Both the position numbers and the translations under genes were made by a program. A stretch of 64,000 nucleotides of DNA from Albidovulum sediminis (GTDB lineage Bacteria; Pseudomonadota; Alphaproteobacteria; Rhodobacterales; Rhodobacteraceae): assembly GCF_025380365.1 (NCBI RefSeq), contig NZ_JAOCQF010000008.1, forward strand, positions 1 to 64,000. The letters are read 5' to 3'. The notes beneath the pieces were generated by a model. The model saw nothing but the letters and a program-made list of their open reading frames with translations, was not told the DNA's origin and did no database searches. Shown here one piece after another: positions 25,678 to 34,218 of the stretch (its first letter is position 1; each line of letters opens with the position of its first letter).

Positions 25678-26175
25678 GTGGTAACCATCGGCTTTGGAGG
25701 CGGGTGCCATTGGTGCACCGAGGCAGTTTTCCAACCGCTTGAGGGCGTGTCAGAGGTGCGGCAAGGCTTTATCCGCTCCGACGGCCCTGACGAGGCGTGG
25801 TCCGAGGCGGTGGAAATCTCCTTTGATCCTGATCGCGTGAGCTTGCGAGACCTGATCGCGGTCCACCTGAGCACCCATGCCAGCGAGGCCGATCACAAGA
25901 TGCGTGGCAAGTATCGAAGCGCGGTCTACAGTATGACCGCGGAGCAGCAAAACGCCTGCGCGACGCATATACGGGACCTTGCCGCAGAGGCGGAGGTGCA
26001 TTTTGTTACGCGCAGCCTTATGCACCGGGGCTTCAAGCCTTCGGACAGCCGATTTCACGATTACTACAAATCCAACCCCGAACGGCCCTTTTGCCGCACC
26101 TATATCGCGCCGAAACTTGCCAAGCTTCGGGCCCGGCACAGTGCATTGCTCAAGAAGGAATACACAACGTCATGA
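25678..26175 (+). CDS. Second, divergent MsrA-family methionine sulfoxide reductase
   Basis: 165 residues from a GTG start. The active site is GGGCHWCTEAVF, with catalytic C10 and an extra C13, where classical MsrA has GCFWG. Other MsrA features remain: a substrate-side YRSAVYSMT segment and a FHDYY-like C-terminal motif (RFHDYYKSN). The altered motif marks a distinct MsrA subfamily. Substrate preference is unknown. Overlaps the downstream antiporter gene by 4 bp. Confidence 0.85.
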   Translation: MVTIGFGGGCHWCTEAVFQPLEGVSEVRQGFIRSDGPDEAWSEAVEISFDPDRVSLRDLIAVHLSTHASEADHKMRGKYRSAVYSMTAEQQNACATHIRDLAAEAEVHFVTRSLMHRGFKPSDSRFHDYYKSNPERPFCRTYIAPKLAKLRARHSALLKKEYTTS

Positions 26176-27362
26176 CCCCCGCAGTCCTTCTCGTGCTTGT
26201 GGCCTTTGCCATTTACTCGTTGCTCAGCAAAGCAATCTCGCGCAGCTTGCTTACCCTGCCAATCATCTTCACAGCGCTTGGCTTTGCATTGTCCGTGCCA
26301 TTGAGCGCCAGCTTGTCGCCGGATGTGATCCACGAAGGTAAAAAAATTCTGGCCGAGATCACGCTGATCCTTATCCTGTTCTCTGACGCTAGCCATGTGC
26401 GCTTTAAGAAACTGGTGATGGATTGGCAGATCCCGACACGGATGCTGGTGATCGGGCTGCCGCTGACGATCGCGCTTGGGACACTTGTCGCGCTTTGGCT
26501 CAACCCTACGTCTGGGTTTGCCGTTGCATTGCTGACCGCCGCAGTATTGACGCCGACGGATGCCGCGCTGGGGCAATCTGTCGTTTCGAACCCAGAGGTG
26601 CCAGACCACCTCAGCCAGACAATCAATGTGGAAAGCGGGCTGAACGATGGGCTGGTGCTACCCTTCGTTCTTTTGGGTGCAGTCCTTGCGTCGTCGGTTG
26701 GCGGCGCGCAGACCGATGGTTTGGCGCTGGAGGCCGCCACCGAGATTGTGCTCGGTCCGCTCGCTGGTATTGCCGTCGGTTGGGTGGCGGCCAAGGCGAT
26801 GGACTGGGCGCAAAACCGCGACTTGATGCAAGAGGCGTCGGGGGCGGTGGTCTTTCTCGTGACCGCCTTCGCAGCTTACGGGTTTGCTGTTGCCATCCAC
26901 GGAAACGGGTTCATTGCGGCCTTTGTTGCGGGCATGGTCTTTGGCAACACCTACCGTCATGACATCCACTTTATCAGCGAGTTCATGGAGGGGGCTGGCC
27001 AACTTTTGACGATGGCGGCGTTTCTGGTGTTCGGTGCGTTTCTGCTGCCCGACGGATTGGCGCACGCAGGGCCAAATACGATCATTCTTGCGTTGGTCTT
27101 CCTCACGCTGGTCCGTGTCTTGCCAATCTTCGTTTCTCTGACAAGAAGCGGGCTACCCGCGCGTGAGAAGCTCTTCCTTGGTTGGTTCGGTCCACGCGGT
27201 CTGGCCTCGATCCTCTTCACATTGCTGATGATGGATCAATTCGATTTCCCGAATGAAGAGGAACTGCTGGCTTGTGTCTCGCTGACTGTTGGCCTGTCCA
27301 TCCTGTTGCACGGCCTCAGTTCAACCCCCTTGGCGACCCGCATCGGGCGCATGAAATCTTGA
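26172..27362 (+). CDS. Cation:proton antiporter, CPA1 type
   Basis: 396-residue integral membrane protein with about 11-12 helices. Antiporter core motifs are visible: LTPTDAALGQSVVSNPEVP (TDAA region) and INVESGLNDGLVLPF (ESGLND), plus GWFGPRGLASILF near the end. It would exchange Na+ or K+ for protons in the inner membrane and could correct pH or ion balance after membrane oxidant damage. The start at 26172 overlaps the msrA stop. Confidence 0.92.
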   Translation: MTPAVLLVLVAFAIYSLLSKAISRSLLTLPIIFTALGFALSVPLSASLSPDVIHEGKKILAEITLILILFSDASHVRFKKLVMDWQIPTRMLVIGLPLTIALGTLVALWLNPTSGFAVALLTAAVLTPTDAALGQSVVSNPEVPDHLSQTINVESGLNDGLVLPFVLLGAVLASSVGGAQTDGLALEAATEIVLGPLAGIAVGWVAAKAMDWAQNRDLMQEASGAVVFLVTAFAAYGFAVAIHGNGFIAAFVAGMVFGNTYRHDIHFISEFMEGAGQLLTMAAFLVFGAFLLPDGLAHAGPNTIILALVFLTLVRVLPIFVSLTRSGLPAREKLFLGWFGPRGLASILFTLLMMDQFDFPNEEELLACVSLTVGLSILLHGLSSTPLATRIGRMKS

Positions 27363-27381
27363 ACCAGAAAAGGAGACTATA

Positions 27382-27696
27382 ATGGCAATGCATGTAGAGG
27401 TTTTTCGCCACCGGGTTGATCCCGACTTCCAAGGCGAGTTTGACGAGCTTTACGCCCGCATGGTGACCGTGGTGAAGGGGCTAAAGGGGTATATGAGCCA
27501 CAAGGTCTTTACCGCAGAGGACGGAGAAAAGGTGCTTATCGGTTACTTCGAAGATTTCGAGGCGATCGAGGAATGGGATGTCCACCCCGAGCACAAATAC
27601 GCCAAAGACCGCGGCAAGAACGGTGTCTTTTTGGAGTATGATGTGGTTGTTGCCGAGGTCGTTGAGCATCACGCGATGAACTTCACCGGCGCATGA
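27382..27696 (+). CDS. Antibiotic biosynthesis monooxygenase-like (ABM) protein
   Basis: 104-residue dimeric alpha-beta barrel-type protein (VEVFRHRVDPDFQGEFDELYARM ... GYMSHKVFTAEDGEKVLIGYFEDFEAIEEWDVHPEH). The pattern fits ABM/DUF-type small oxygenases or haem- and quinone-binding proteins. AAGGAG lies at good spacing before the ATG. Last gene of the forward-reading operon before two reversed genes. Precise role unknown. Confidence 0.75.
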   Translation: MAMHVEVFRHRVDPDFQGEFDELYARMVTVVKGLKGYMSHKVFTAEDGEKVLIGYFEDFEAIEEWDVHPEHKYAKDRGKNGVFLEYDVVVAEVVEHHAMNFTGA

Positions 27697-27716
27697 AAAT
27701 GCAGCCGCCACCTCCG

Positions 27717-28646
27717 TCAGAACCACTTTCGCCAGCGGAACAAGACCAGCATCCCTGCGACCAGAGCCAAACAGATCACCATCAGTATGGTGAAACCATT
27801 TGCATGCCCTTCGAAGGGAACCCCCATGAGGTTCACACCGAACGCGCTGACAATAAACCCAAGCGGAAGGAACAGCGTCGCCACGACCGAGAAGACAAAG
27901 GAGCTGCGCGTCAGTTGCCTGTCTTGAATGCGGGCAACCTGATCGTTGAGGATATCAACGCGGTCCCGCAGGTTTTGCAGGGTTTCAAGATACCGCAAAA
28001 GCTGATCGAGCCCGTCATCGATCCGCGTGCGCTCTCTTTCGCTCAAAAGGGAGTGCTTGCAGCGCGACAAGTGTTCCAGCACAGGTTTTTGTGGCCCGAG
28101 GTGGCGCAAGAAGCCGCTGATACGCGATTGGGTTTGTGCCATATTGGGGCAGGCAGCCTCGGTCTGATGAGTGCCCACAAGCCCTTCGATCCTGTTGACC
28201 GCGTCTTCCAGTTCCTCGATGTGGTCATCGACCTCATCGAGGTGTTCTTCGATAAGATCAGCCAGAAACTCACCCGGTGTGGTTGGGCCTGCACCTGCGG
28301 ACAACTTTTGATGAAGGGCCAGGATCGGGTCAACATCGGCCTCGCGTGTAGTAATGACGCGCGTCTTGTCGATCCAGATCCTGATCGACACCATGTCTTC
28401 AGGGCGTGCCATGTCCTGACCGATATGCATGGCCTTCAAAAGCACCATGATCCCGTCATCAAGAACGCGCACGCGCGAACGTGTGTCCTCTTCGATCATC
28501 GCATCGACAACCAGGTCGTCGAGCATGGCCACCTCCATGAGATAGGCGCTGGTCTCTCGATGCTTGATACACATATGGAGCCATTCCCCGCCCCCGTTCA
28601 GTGCGTGCAGGTGAAGAAACCCCGGCGATGTTTTGACGTCTGTCAT
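27717..28646 (-). CDS. ZntB/CorA-family metal ion transporter
   Basis: 309-residue CorA-superfamily channel. A large cytoplasmic N-terminal domain with a long coiled-coil (about 120-240) is followed by two C-terminal transmembrane helices. The loop motif is GVNLMGVP, resembling the GVNxGGxP signature of ZntB rather than the GMN of Mg2+ CorA. Likely moves Zn2+ or similar ions. Convergent with the upstream forward operon and followed by a membrane protein gene 3 bp upstream. Confidence 0.88.
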   Translation of the reverse strand: MTDVKTSPGFLHLHALNGGGEWLHMCIKHRETSAYLMEVAMLDDLVVDAMIEEDTRSRVRVLDDGIMVLLKAMHIGQDMARPEDMVSIRIWIDKTRVITTREADVDPILALHQKLSAGAGPTTPGEFLADLIEEHLDEVDDHIEELEDAVNRIEGLVGTHQTEAACPNMAQTQSRISGFLRHLGPQKPVLEHLSRCKHSLLSERERTRIDDGLDQLLRYLETLQNLRDRVDILNDQVARIQDRQLTRSSFVFSVVATLFLPLGFIVSAFGVNLMGVPFEGHANGFTILMVICLALVAGMLVLFRWRKWF

Positions 28647-28649
28647 GCC

Positions 28650-29330
28650 TCAGTGCGCTCCTGTATCTGGGGTCAATCCATGGGCGGCGGCAAACTTATG
28701 ATGGGACGCCCTTGGCCCCGCCAAGACCATGGCCGATCCTTCAGGCAACGGCGTTCCGTCCCACGGGTTTATCTCGGCATTGAAGGCGCTGCGCACACCG
28801 ATGAGGGTCAGGTCGCCGGGCCACTCCACATTGTTCGAAGGAGGTGCCTTCGCCAAACTATGTTGGGCAATCACCCTGTCCGCATCCAACTGGTACAAAA
28901 CCGTGAACGGAACATGCGCCATGTGTTTGATAAGCCACGCATGTGCCATGCCGCAAATGAACTCATCGACGACAGAGGAAAAGAGCACGTAGCGCACAAA
29001 GGCGATTGCCGTGATGATCGCCGTAAGCTGAAGCAACAACCCGCTGGCCGTTTCCTTGATCCCGAAGGCCCCAACCACAACAGTGGCAACCACCGAGGCC
29101 AGACCAACGGAACCGGTAATCATCAAGATCACAAGGATACGTCTGCGCTCCGGTGTTTGGAGGATCAGTTCGGATTCAGACGTGGTGAACCCCGTGCCGC
29201 TAAGTGCCGACATGGCCTGAACTCTGGCAACGTCGCGTGAAATGCCCGTGTGTTCTAGAAACACAGCCGCGACCCGCACGATCGTGGACGAGATCGTGAA
29301 CAGGATAACGATGGAAAGTGCTGCGCCCAA
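28650..29330 (-). CDS. Membrane protein with TrkA-C-like domain
   Basis: 226 residues: about three transmembrane helices (5-25, 65-88, 92-115), then a cytoplasmic C-terminal part (VEWPGDLTLIGVRSAFNAEINPWDGTPLPEGSAMVLAGP) resembling a TrkA-C/RCK_C regulatory domain. Likely a potassium- or ion-responsive membrane protein. The only start codon available is a TTG at 29330 and no strong ribosome site is seen, so the true N-terminus is uncertain. Probably cotranscribed with the downstream zntB-like gene. Confidence 0.7.
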   Translation of the reverse strand: MGAALSIVILFTISSTIVRVAAVFLEHTGISRDVARVQAMSALSGTGFTTSESELILQTPERRRILVILMITGSVGLASVVATVVVGAFGIKETASGLLLQLTAIITAIAFVRYVLFSSVVDEFICGMAHAWLIKHMAHVPFTVLYQLDADRVIAQHSLAKAPPSNNVEWPGDLTLIGVRSAFNAEINPWDGTPLPEGSAMVLAGPRASHHKFAAAHGLTPDTGAH

Positions 29331-29412
29331 ATCTTTTTCCCACGCTTGAGCGGGATCAGAAGCCCCGCAAAATCACCAACTTAACAACTCCAACTATCGT
29401 AAAGGAAAACCC

Positions 29413-29859
29413 ATGATCGACAAGAACCACTTGCGCAACACGATGCTGGCCCTGACAGAGGCCGAACTTGAGCAAGCCCATAAAACCTATGAGCGATTTC
29501 TCAGCGCCGCGCGGCTGGATCGCACGGAGCCGATTGAAAATGACGAACAGGGCCAAGCAGAAACCGCCGCCGATCTTGCTGAGGCGTTCGATGACCGCGA
29601 GCATCAAGTGGAAGCCAAAATCTCAGCGTTGAACGTGCTTGATTTCGGACCGAAAACCGAAGTGGCGCCGGGCGCAGCAGTGCGGATCGGGGATCGCTAT
29701 CTGGTCATTGGCGTCTCGACAGGAGAGTTTTCATGTCAGGGGCAGAAATTTATCGGTGTCTCACAAGCGGCGCCAATCTACGAGGCCCTGGAAGGCAAGA
29801 GAGCCGGTGAATTCTGTGAGTTCCGCGGCCGCAAGCTGAAGGTCACTGAGGTCTACTGA
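29413..29859 (+). CDS. GreA/GreB-type C-terminal domain protein
   Basis: 148 residues with an N-terminal helical part containing acidic residues (about 10-70) and a C-terminal FKBP-like domain as in GreA/GreB elongation factors (VAPGAAVRIGDRYLVIGVSTGEF ... EALEGKRAGEFCEFRGRKLKV). Proteins of this type bind RNA polymerase secondary channel or act like Rnk. Whether it cleaves backtracked RNA is unknown because the coiled-coil tip residues are not clear. Preceded by AAAGGAAAA. Confidence 0.75.
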   Translation: MIDKNHLRNTMLALTEAELEQAHKTYERFLSAARLDRTEPIENDEQGQAETAADLAEAFDDREHQVEAKISALNVLDFGPKTEVAPGAAVRIGDRYLVIGVSTGEFSCQGQKFIGVSQAAPIYEALEGKRAGEFCEFRGRKLKVTEVY

Positions 29860-29875
29860 CAATCGGGAGCTGACG

Positions 29876-30457
29876 ATGAGTACTCTTCGCCCAGATGGAC
29901 GCCCGCGCATTCCGCCCAATCAGGTGGTAACTCAGAAATTCCCGGTAATGACGGCGGGTACGCCCAAGACGGCCGACAAGGAAACATGGTCACTAACCCT
30001 CGACGGTGACGTCGAACAGGCGATCACACTGGATTGGGCGGGCTTTCAGGCCCTCCCACAGCGCGAATTCAGCGCCGATCTGCACTGCGTGACCAGATGG
30101 TCCAAACTGGGCACGCTCTGGCGCGGGGTGGCAGTTTCTGTACTGGCCGATCTCGTTCGCCCGATATCTGATCCAGTTTATGTTCAGGCGCGTGCGGACG
30201 GCAATTACACCGCGAACCTGCGTTTGGTCGATATGTTAGGTGACAAAGCCTTTGTGGCCACAGAATTCGACGGTAAACCGCTGAGCGTCGAACATGGTGG
30301 CCCGGCACGACTGGTGGTGCCGGACCTATATCTGTGGAAAAGCGCCAAGTGGCTTCGTGGCCTCCATTTCAGTCCCTATGACTACAAGGGCTTTTGGGAA
30401 AAGCTGGGGTATCACAACTACGGTGATCCCTGGAAGGAACAAAGGTTCAGAGGATGA
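29876..30457 (+). CDS. Sulfite oxidase-fold molybdopterin protein (YuiH-like)
   Basis: 193-residue protein with the oxidoreductase molybdopterin-binding fold. The molybdenum-ligating cysteine is expected at C71 (DLHCVTRWS), and DLYLWKSAKWLRGL and GYHNYGDPWKEQR are family motifs. It lacks a Tat signal and is much shorter than MsrP or sulfite oxidase, so it is cytoplasmic. Within a cluster of methionine sulfoxide reductases it may reduce sulfoxides, which is an inference. Overlaps the next gene by 4 bp. Confidence 0.85.
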   Translation: MSTLRPDGRPRIPPNQVVTQKFPVMTAGTPKTADKETWSLTLDGDVEQAITLDWAGFQALPQREFSADLHCVTRWSKLGTLWRGVAVSVLADLVRPISDPVYVQARADGNYTANLRLVDMLGDKAFVATEFDGKPLSVEHGGPARLVVPDLYLWKSAKWLRGLHFSPYDYKGFWEKLGYHNYGDPWKEQRFRG

Positions 30458-31068
30458 ATGGTGGCGAGCCGACAATAGCACGGGAAATACGGCCCTGCCG
30501 TCTGTGCGCAGCAGATTTCGCAGCCACTGCCACAAGGCACGAACCCCGGCCAGTCGTCTGGCTGCGGCAACGCACACGAATTCTGATTGTTGGGCAAGCG
30601 CCGGGCTTGCGCGTGCACGAATCCGGCATCCCCTTCGATGACCGCTCGGGCGACCGGTTGCGTGAGTGGTTGGGGGTTGCGCGCGATGAATTCTATGATC
30701 GCGACCGGATCAGTATCCTACCCATGGCGTTTTGCTTTCCCGGCTATGATGTGAATGGCAGCGACCTGCCACCACCACCACGCTGCGCGGCAACGTGGCG
30801 AAGCCGGGCGCTGGACGCGCTCAATCAGGTAAGGCTCACTATCTTGATCGGGGGTTATGCCCATGGTTAGCACCTGGGCGCAGACGCACGCAAGGCCGGC
30901 GTTACGGCCACCGTTGCGGACTGGCGCCGTTGGGCGCCGGCAATCCTGCCGCTGCCACACCCATCCTGGCGCAACAACGCGTTTCTGCGCCGCAATCCCT
31001 GGTTCGGGACAGAACTCCTTCCGGCACTCCGTCTGCGTGTCCGCGAGGTCATGGATCAGACAGACTGA
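30454..31068 (+). pseudogene. Uracil-DNA glycosylase-family gene with internal amber codon
   Basis: Translation gives a uracil-DNA glycosylase family protein of 204 codons. The Cys pair for an iron-sulfur cluster-like N-terminus (CRLC), VGQAPGLRVHESGIPF and LPMAFCFPGYD are visible. An in-frame TAG interrupts codon 139 (30868-30870), just after GGYAHG and before HLGADARKAG. The downstream frame remains intact and carries the conserved HPSWRN motif. In relatives a tryptophan commonly precedes HLG, so a single TGG to TAG change explains it. Probably inactive unless the codon is suppressed or a sequencing error. Confidence 0.8.
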
Positions 31069-31084
31069 CAAAAGGGGGCGCCAA

Positions 31085-31366
31085 ATGGTCAAGGCAATCT
31101 GGAACGGCAAAGTCATCGCAGAAAGCGACGCTACCGTTGTTGTCGAAGGCAATCACTACTTTCCGATCGAAAGTGTGCGGGCAGTGTACCTATCGCAAAG
31201 CACGCGCGAAACGGTTTGCCCCTGGAAGGGAACTGCATCGTACTACTCACTAGAGGTGGACGGAAAGACCAACCCTGATGCGGCTTGGTATTACCCATCT
31301 CCCAGGTCGGCGGCAGCGCAAATAAGGGGCATGGTCGCCTTTTGGCGCGGCGTACAGGTGAGCTGA
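31085..31366 (+). CDS. DUF427 family protein
   Basis: 93-residue DUF427 protein with the family pattern KAIWNGKVIAESDATVVVEGNHYFP, CPWKGTASYYSLEVDGK and AAWYYPSP. The fold is a small beta barrel with conserved tryptophans and a CPWKG motif. Its function is unknown. It follows the broken uracil-DNA glycosylase gene after 16 bp with a GGGGG-type ribosome site. Confidence 0.9.
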   Translation: MVKAIWNGKVIAESDATVVVEGNHYFPIESVRAVYLSQSTRETVCPWKGTASYYSLEVDGKTNPDAAWYYPSPRSAAAQIRGMVAFWRGVQVS

Positions 31367-31413
31367 GCCGGACCGGCCCAAATACGCATTGGAAATCAAG
31401 AAAGGACTTAACG

Positions 31414-32403
31414 ATGGAACTGGGATTTATCGGTCTCGGACGAATGGGCGGCAACATGGTCCGGCGGCTGTCGAAGGCCGGGCATCAATGTCACGTTCAC
31501 AGTGCAAACCAGACGACGAGGGAGGCGTTGGCAAAAGAAGTCGGCACAGTCAGCTATGCCGACATCGGGTCTTTGGTCGCAGCTTTGGCAGCGCCTCGTG
31601 TAGTCTGGCTGATGGTTCCCGCCGGTGAAGTAACCGAGCAGGTGTTGACCGAGCTGGGCCAACTTTGCACATCAGGCGACGTCATCATCGATGGAGGCAA
31701 TAGCCATTTCAAAGAGAGCGTTGCGCGCGCCCAGATGCTGGCCGCTAAAGGCATCCTGATGGTTGATTGCGGAACCAGCGGAGGTGTTTTTGGGTTGGCT
31801 CGTGGATACTCACTGATGCTAGGCGGGGCAAATGAGGCAATCGGGCGGATCGTGCCTATTCTTGACACGCTCGCACCGGGGATAGATGCGGCCGCAAGAA
31901 CACCTGCCCGCGATGGTGGACCTCAAGCTCCGGGTGAGGCTGGATGGCTCCATTGTGGCAAGCCCGGCTCCGGCCACTATGTGAAAATGATCCATAATGG
32001 GATCGAGTACGGTATGATGCAGGCCATGGCCGAAGGTTTCGCGCTGTTCGCCTCGGCAGGTCATGCAGTGGTGGAAGAAGATTGCCGCTATGACCTTGAC
32101 CTCGCCGCTATCGCAGAAGTCTGGCGGCGTGGCAGCGTAGTCAGTTCATGGCTGCTGGATCTTGGGGCCGACGCTCTGGCCAGCAATCCGACGCTGGATC
32201 AGTATTCTACCGAAGTCGCTGATAGTGGTGAAGGTCGGTGGACGATTGAAGCGGCCATCGACCAGCGCACCTCGGCGCAAGTGCTCGCCGCAGCGCTGTT
32301 TGCCCGTTTTTCGTCGCGCGAAAAAAATGAACTGGGCAATCGTTTCCTGTCGGCCCTGCGCAATAAATTCGGCGGCCACCCAAGCCTTTCTTCCAAGGGC
32401 TGA
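31414..32403 (+). CDS. 6-phosphogluconate dehydrogenase, short (GntZ/YqeC) type
   Basis: 329 residues, the length of short NAD(P)-dependent decarboxylating 6-phosphogluconate dehydrogenases. Rossmann motif GFIGLGRMGGNMVRRL at the N-terminus, substrate motifs DGGNSHFKES and DCGTSGGVFGLARGYSLMLGG, and catalytic region HYVKMIHNGIEYGMMQAMAEGF. It would make NADPH or NADH and ribulose-5-phosphate, helpful to supply reductant for the thiol systems of this island. AAGGAC ribosome site. It is the last gene before the relaxase remnant, about 23 bp away. Confidence 0.92.
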   Translation: MELGFIGLGRMGGNMVRRLSKAGHQCHVHSANQTTREALAKEVGTVSYADIGSLVAALAAPRVVWLMVPAGEVTEQVLTELGQLCTSGDVIIDGGNSHFKESVARAQMLAAKGILMVDCGTSGGVFGLARGYSLMLGGANEAIGRIVPILDTLAPGIDAAARTPARDGGPQAPGEAGWLHCGKPGSGHYVKMIHNGIEYGMMQAMAEGFALFASAGHAVVEEDCRYDLDLAAIAEVWRRGSVVSSWLLDLGADALASNPTLDQYSTEVADSGEGRWTIEAAIDQRTSAQVLAAALFARFSSREKNELGNRFLSALRNKFGGHPSLSSKG

Positions 32404-32425
32404 AGAGGGAATGGCGGTGAGGTAA

Positions 32426-33094
32426 CCCCGCCGCCTCCCAGGTCTTACAGGCCGCGTCCAGCATAGCGCTCTTCCCCGTCCCGGCATGGCCGATGATGAT
32501 CCCGAGACTACAGCCGTCGGTGACATGGGCAAGCGCCTCGGCCTGCTCGGCGGACAGGATCAGATCCTGCGCCTCGGCGCGGGCAAGGGCTGTATCGCGG
32601 TCGCGGACGTCATCGTCATCGCCGCGCGGTGTAGCCGCTGTTCGACCTCGAGCAAGTCGCGCGTGGTGAAGCGCTCGCCGCCGCGCACATCCTACCCCTG
32701 CGCCACCGGGTCGGGTGCCCTGCGCATGGCGCCCAGCACCGCGTTGAACTGGCCCGGACCTTCGCCGTAACGGTATACGCAAGCGGCCATGTCGCGGCGG
32801 GTGAAGGCCGCTTACTGCCGGGCGATCACGTCGAGCGCTAGGCTCGGGTCCGCGATGATCCGGGGGCCGTTCTCGCGCGCGATGGCGCGGTTCAACTCGG
32901 CGCGGTCGGCCTTTTCACCTGCTCGCACGATCCGCTGCGCGGGCGCGCCGATCTTGTCCTGCGGCTTCAGTAAGATGCTCTGCGCGTTGAGGCTGCAGTG
33001 ATCGATCCATGCGTCGATGTCGAGTCCGGCGAGCCGTGCATTGGCGAACTCCGCCCAGCCTTCCCACCAGTGTCCGAGCAGGTCCGTCCGTTTC
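32426..33094 (-). pseudogene. Remnant of a TraA-type conjugative relaxase/helicase
   Basis: The minus strand encodes pieces of a Ti-type TraA relaxase. From 33094 downward, WEGWAEFANARLAGLDI, IDHCSLNAQSILLKPQDKIG and AFTRRDMAA are readable. After two in-frame stops and a frameshift near 32640, the helicase part LSAEQAEALAHVTDG and Walker A GHAGTGKS follow. Recognisable sequence ends at TWEAAG (about 32426), next to the 6-phosphogluconate dehydrogenase gene. The N-terminal relaxase domain and most of the helicase are missing. Clearly non-functional. Confidence 0.8.
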
Positions 33095-33314
33095 TACGCG
33101 CGCCGCCTCGAAACAACTCTTGTGCCGCAACTGCGAGCAAATGCTTCGTCGGCAGCGTGGCTAAACAGGAATGTCGGCAAAATCCCGCGATCCAGTCATC
33201 TGCTTAGGTTTAGATTAAGCTTGTGCAGCGAATATCTCCTTCGATGGGCCGCATTGCAGCGATATCAGCTCTCGCCCAAAGGCAGCTTTGGGCCGGGCAG
33301 GTCAGTTGTGGCGC

Positions 33315-33914
33315 TTAGTCCAGATCCACGTCCCCCAAGCGCGGGGCACGGACATGCGTTCGGACCAGTAACGCAGCGGCCGCGCCGGCGATGGCACCGA
33401 AGAGGTGCGCTTCCCAAGACACGCCGGGTTGGCCCGGAAGAACGCCCCAGAGAATGGAACCATATAGGACCCCGACCACCAATGCCGCGCCTAGCGTGAT
33501 CAGCGAGCGATCCACGAGGCCGCGCACGACGAGGAAACCGAACCAGCCGAAGACGAGCCCCGACGCACCGATATGGATGGCCGAGGTGCCGAACAGCCAG
33601 ACGAGGCCTCCCCCGAGGCCGATCACCACGGCGTTCACCGGCAGCAAGGCCCGCGTGGTTGTTGCCACCAGCAGTCCACCCATCACCAGAAGTGGCGGCG
33701 TATTGGCCATCAGGTGCCCGAAACTTCCATGCAGGAGGGGCATTGCGATGATACCATCCAACCCACCGAGGTACCGTGGAATCAGTCCGAACGCCGGGTT
33801 CAGGCCGTAGCCGGTGATCCAGTTGACGACCTGGATCGCCCAGAGCAGGGCGATAAAGGCGACAAGCGCCGCGGCGCTGCGCAGGAAGGCGTGCATGTGA
33901 TCCCGGTTTGTCAT
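33315..33914 (-). CDS. Rhomboid-family intramembrane serine protease
   Basis: 199-residue membrane protein with about six helices. The catalytic serine motif GASGLVFGW and the catalytic histidine in [12 protein letters not shown] match the rhomboid Ser-His dyad; [10 protein letters not shown] at the second loop is the conserved HxxxxHxxxN-like motif. It cleaves membrane-anchored substrates. The ATG at 33914 gives a short cytoplasmic N-terminus; ATG at 33896 is possible. Isolated gene between the relaxase remnant and the secreted-protein gene. Confidence 0.92.
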   Translation of the reverse strand: MTNRDHMHAFLRSAAALVAFIALLWAIQVVNWITGYGLNPAFGLIPRYLGGLDGIIAMPLLHGSFGHLMANTPPLLVMGGLLVATTTRALLPVNAVVIGLGGGLVWLFGTSAIHIGASGLVFGWFGFLVVRGLVDRSLITLGAALVVGVLYGSILWGVLPGQPGVSWEAHLFGAIAGAAAALLVRTHVRAPRLGDVDLD

Positions 33915-34161
33915 CGCGGCGACAGTAGACGTCTCCGCAAGGCCTTCAACGGCTTTCGCGCACTATTGGGAAACGGCTAGGGGACCGAGGTTCAGGACGG
34001 CGAACCTCCCCACGGCCCAAACCAAGAGCGCCGCTGCCTACCGAAGGCTGTGACTAGGCATCAGAGCCTCATCTCCAAGAATGGTGAACGCCATTCCACC
34101 CATTGTCTCCGTCCGTCGAAGCAAGACCGAAGCGAACGCAGTTCGGCAGCGATCAAATCTG

Positions 34162-34192
34162 CTTGCTATCGTTAGTGTTGTTTTGTATCGCC
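34162..34192 (+). promoter_or_regulatory. Promoter/operator element shared with the virB operon
   Basis: Copy of the 31-bp element seen upstream of the virB operon (11588-11618, minus strand), with 28 of 31 bases identical. It lies 26 bp before the start of a secreted-protein gene. The rest of the 304-bp gap between 33914 and 34219 shows no gene. Two independent occurrences at gene starts suggest a common regulator or promoter. Confidence 0.6.
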
Positions 34193-34218
34193 GCACCATT
34201 ATAGATGGAGTCGGCGTC

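Noticed and set aside
27693-29240. Plus-strand open frame of about 515 codons opposite the ZntB-like and TrkA-C-like genes
   Set aside because: The minus strand gives two proteins with transmembrane and family motifs; the plus frame is His/Gln-rich without family resemblance.
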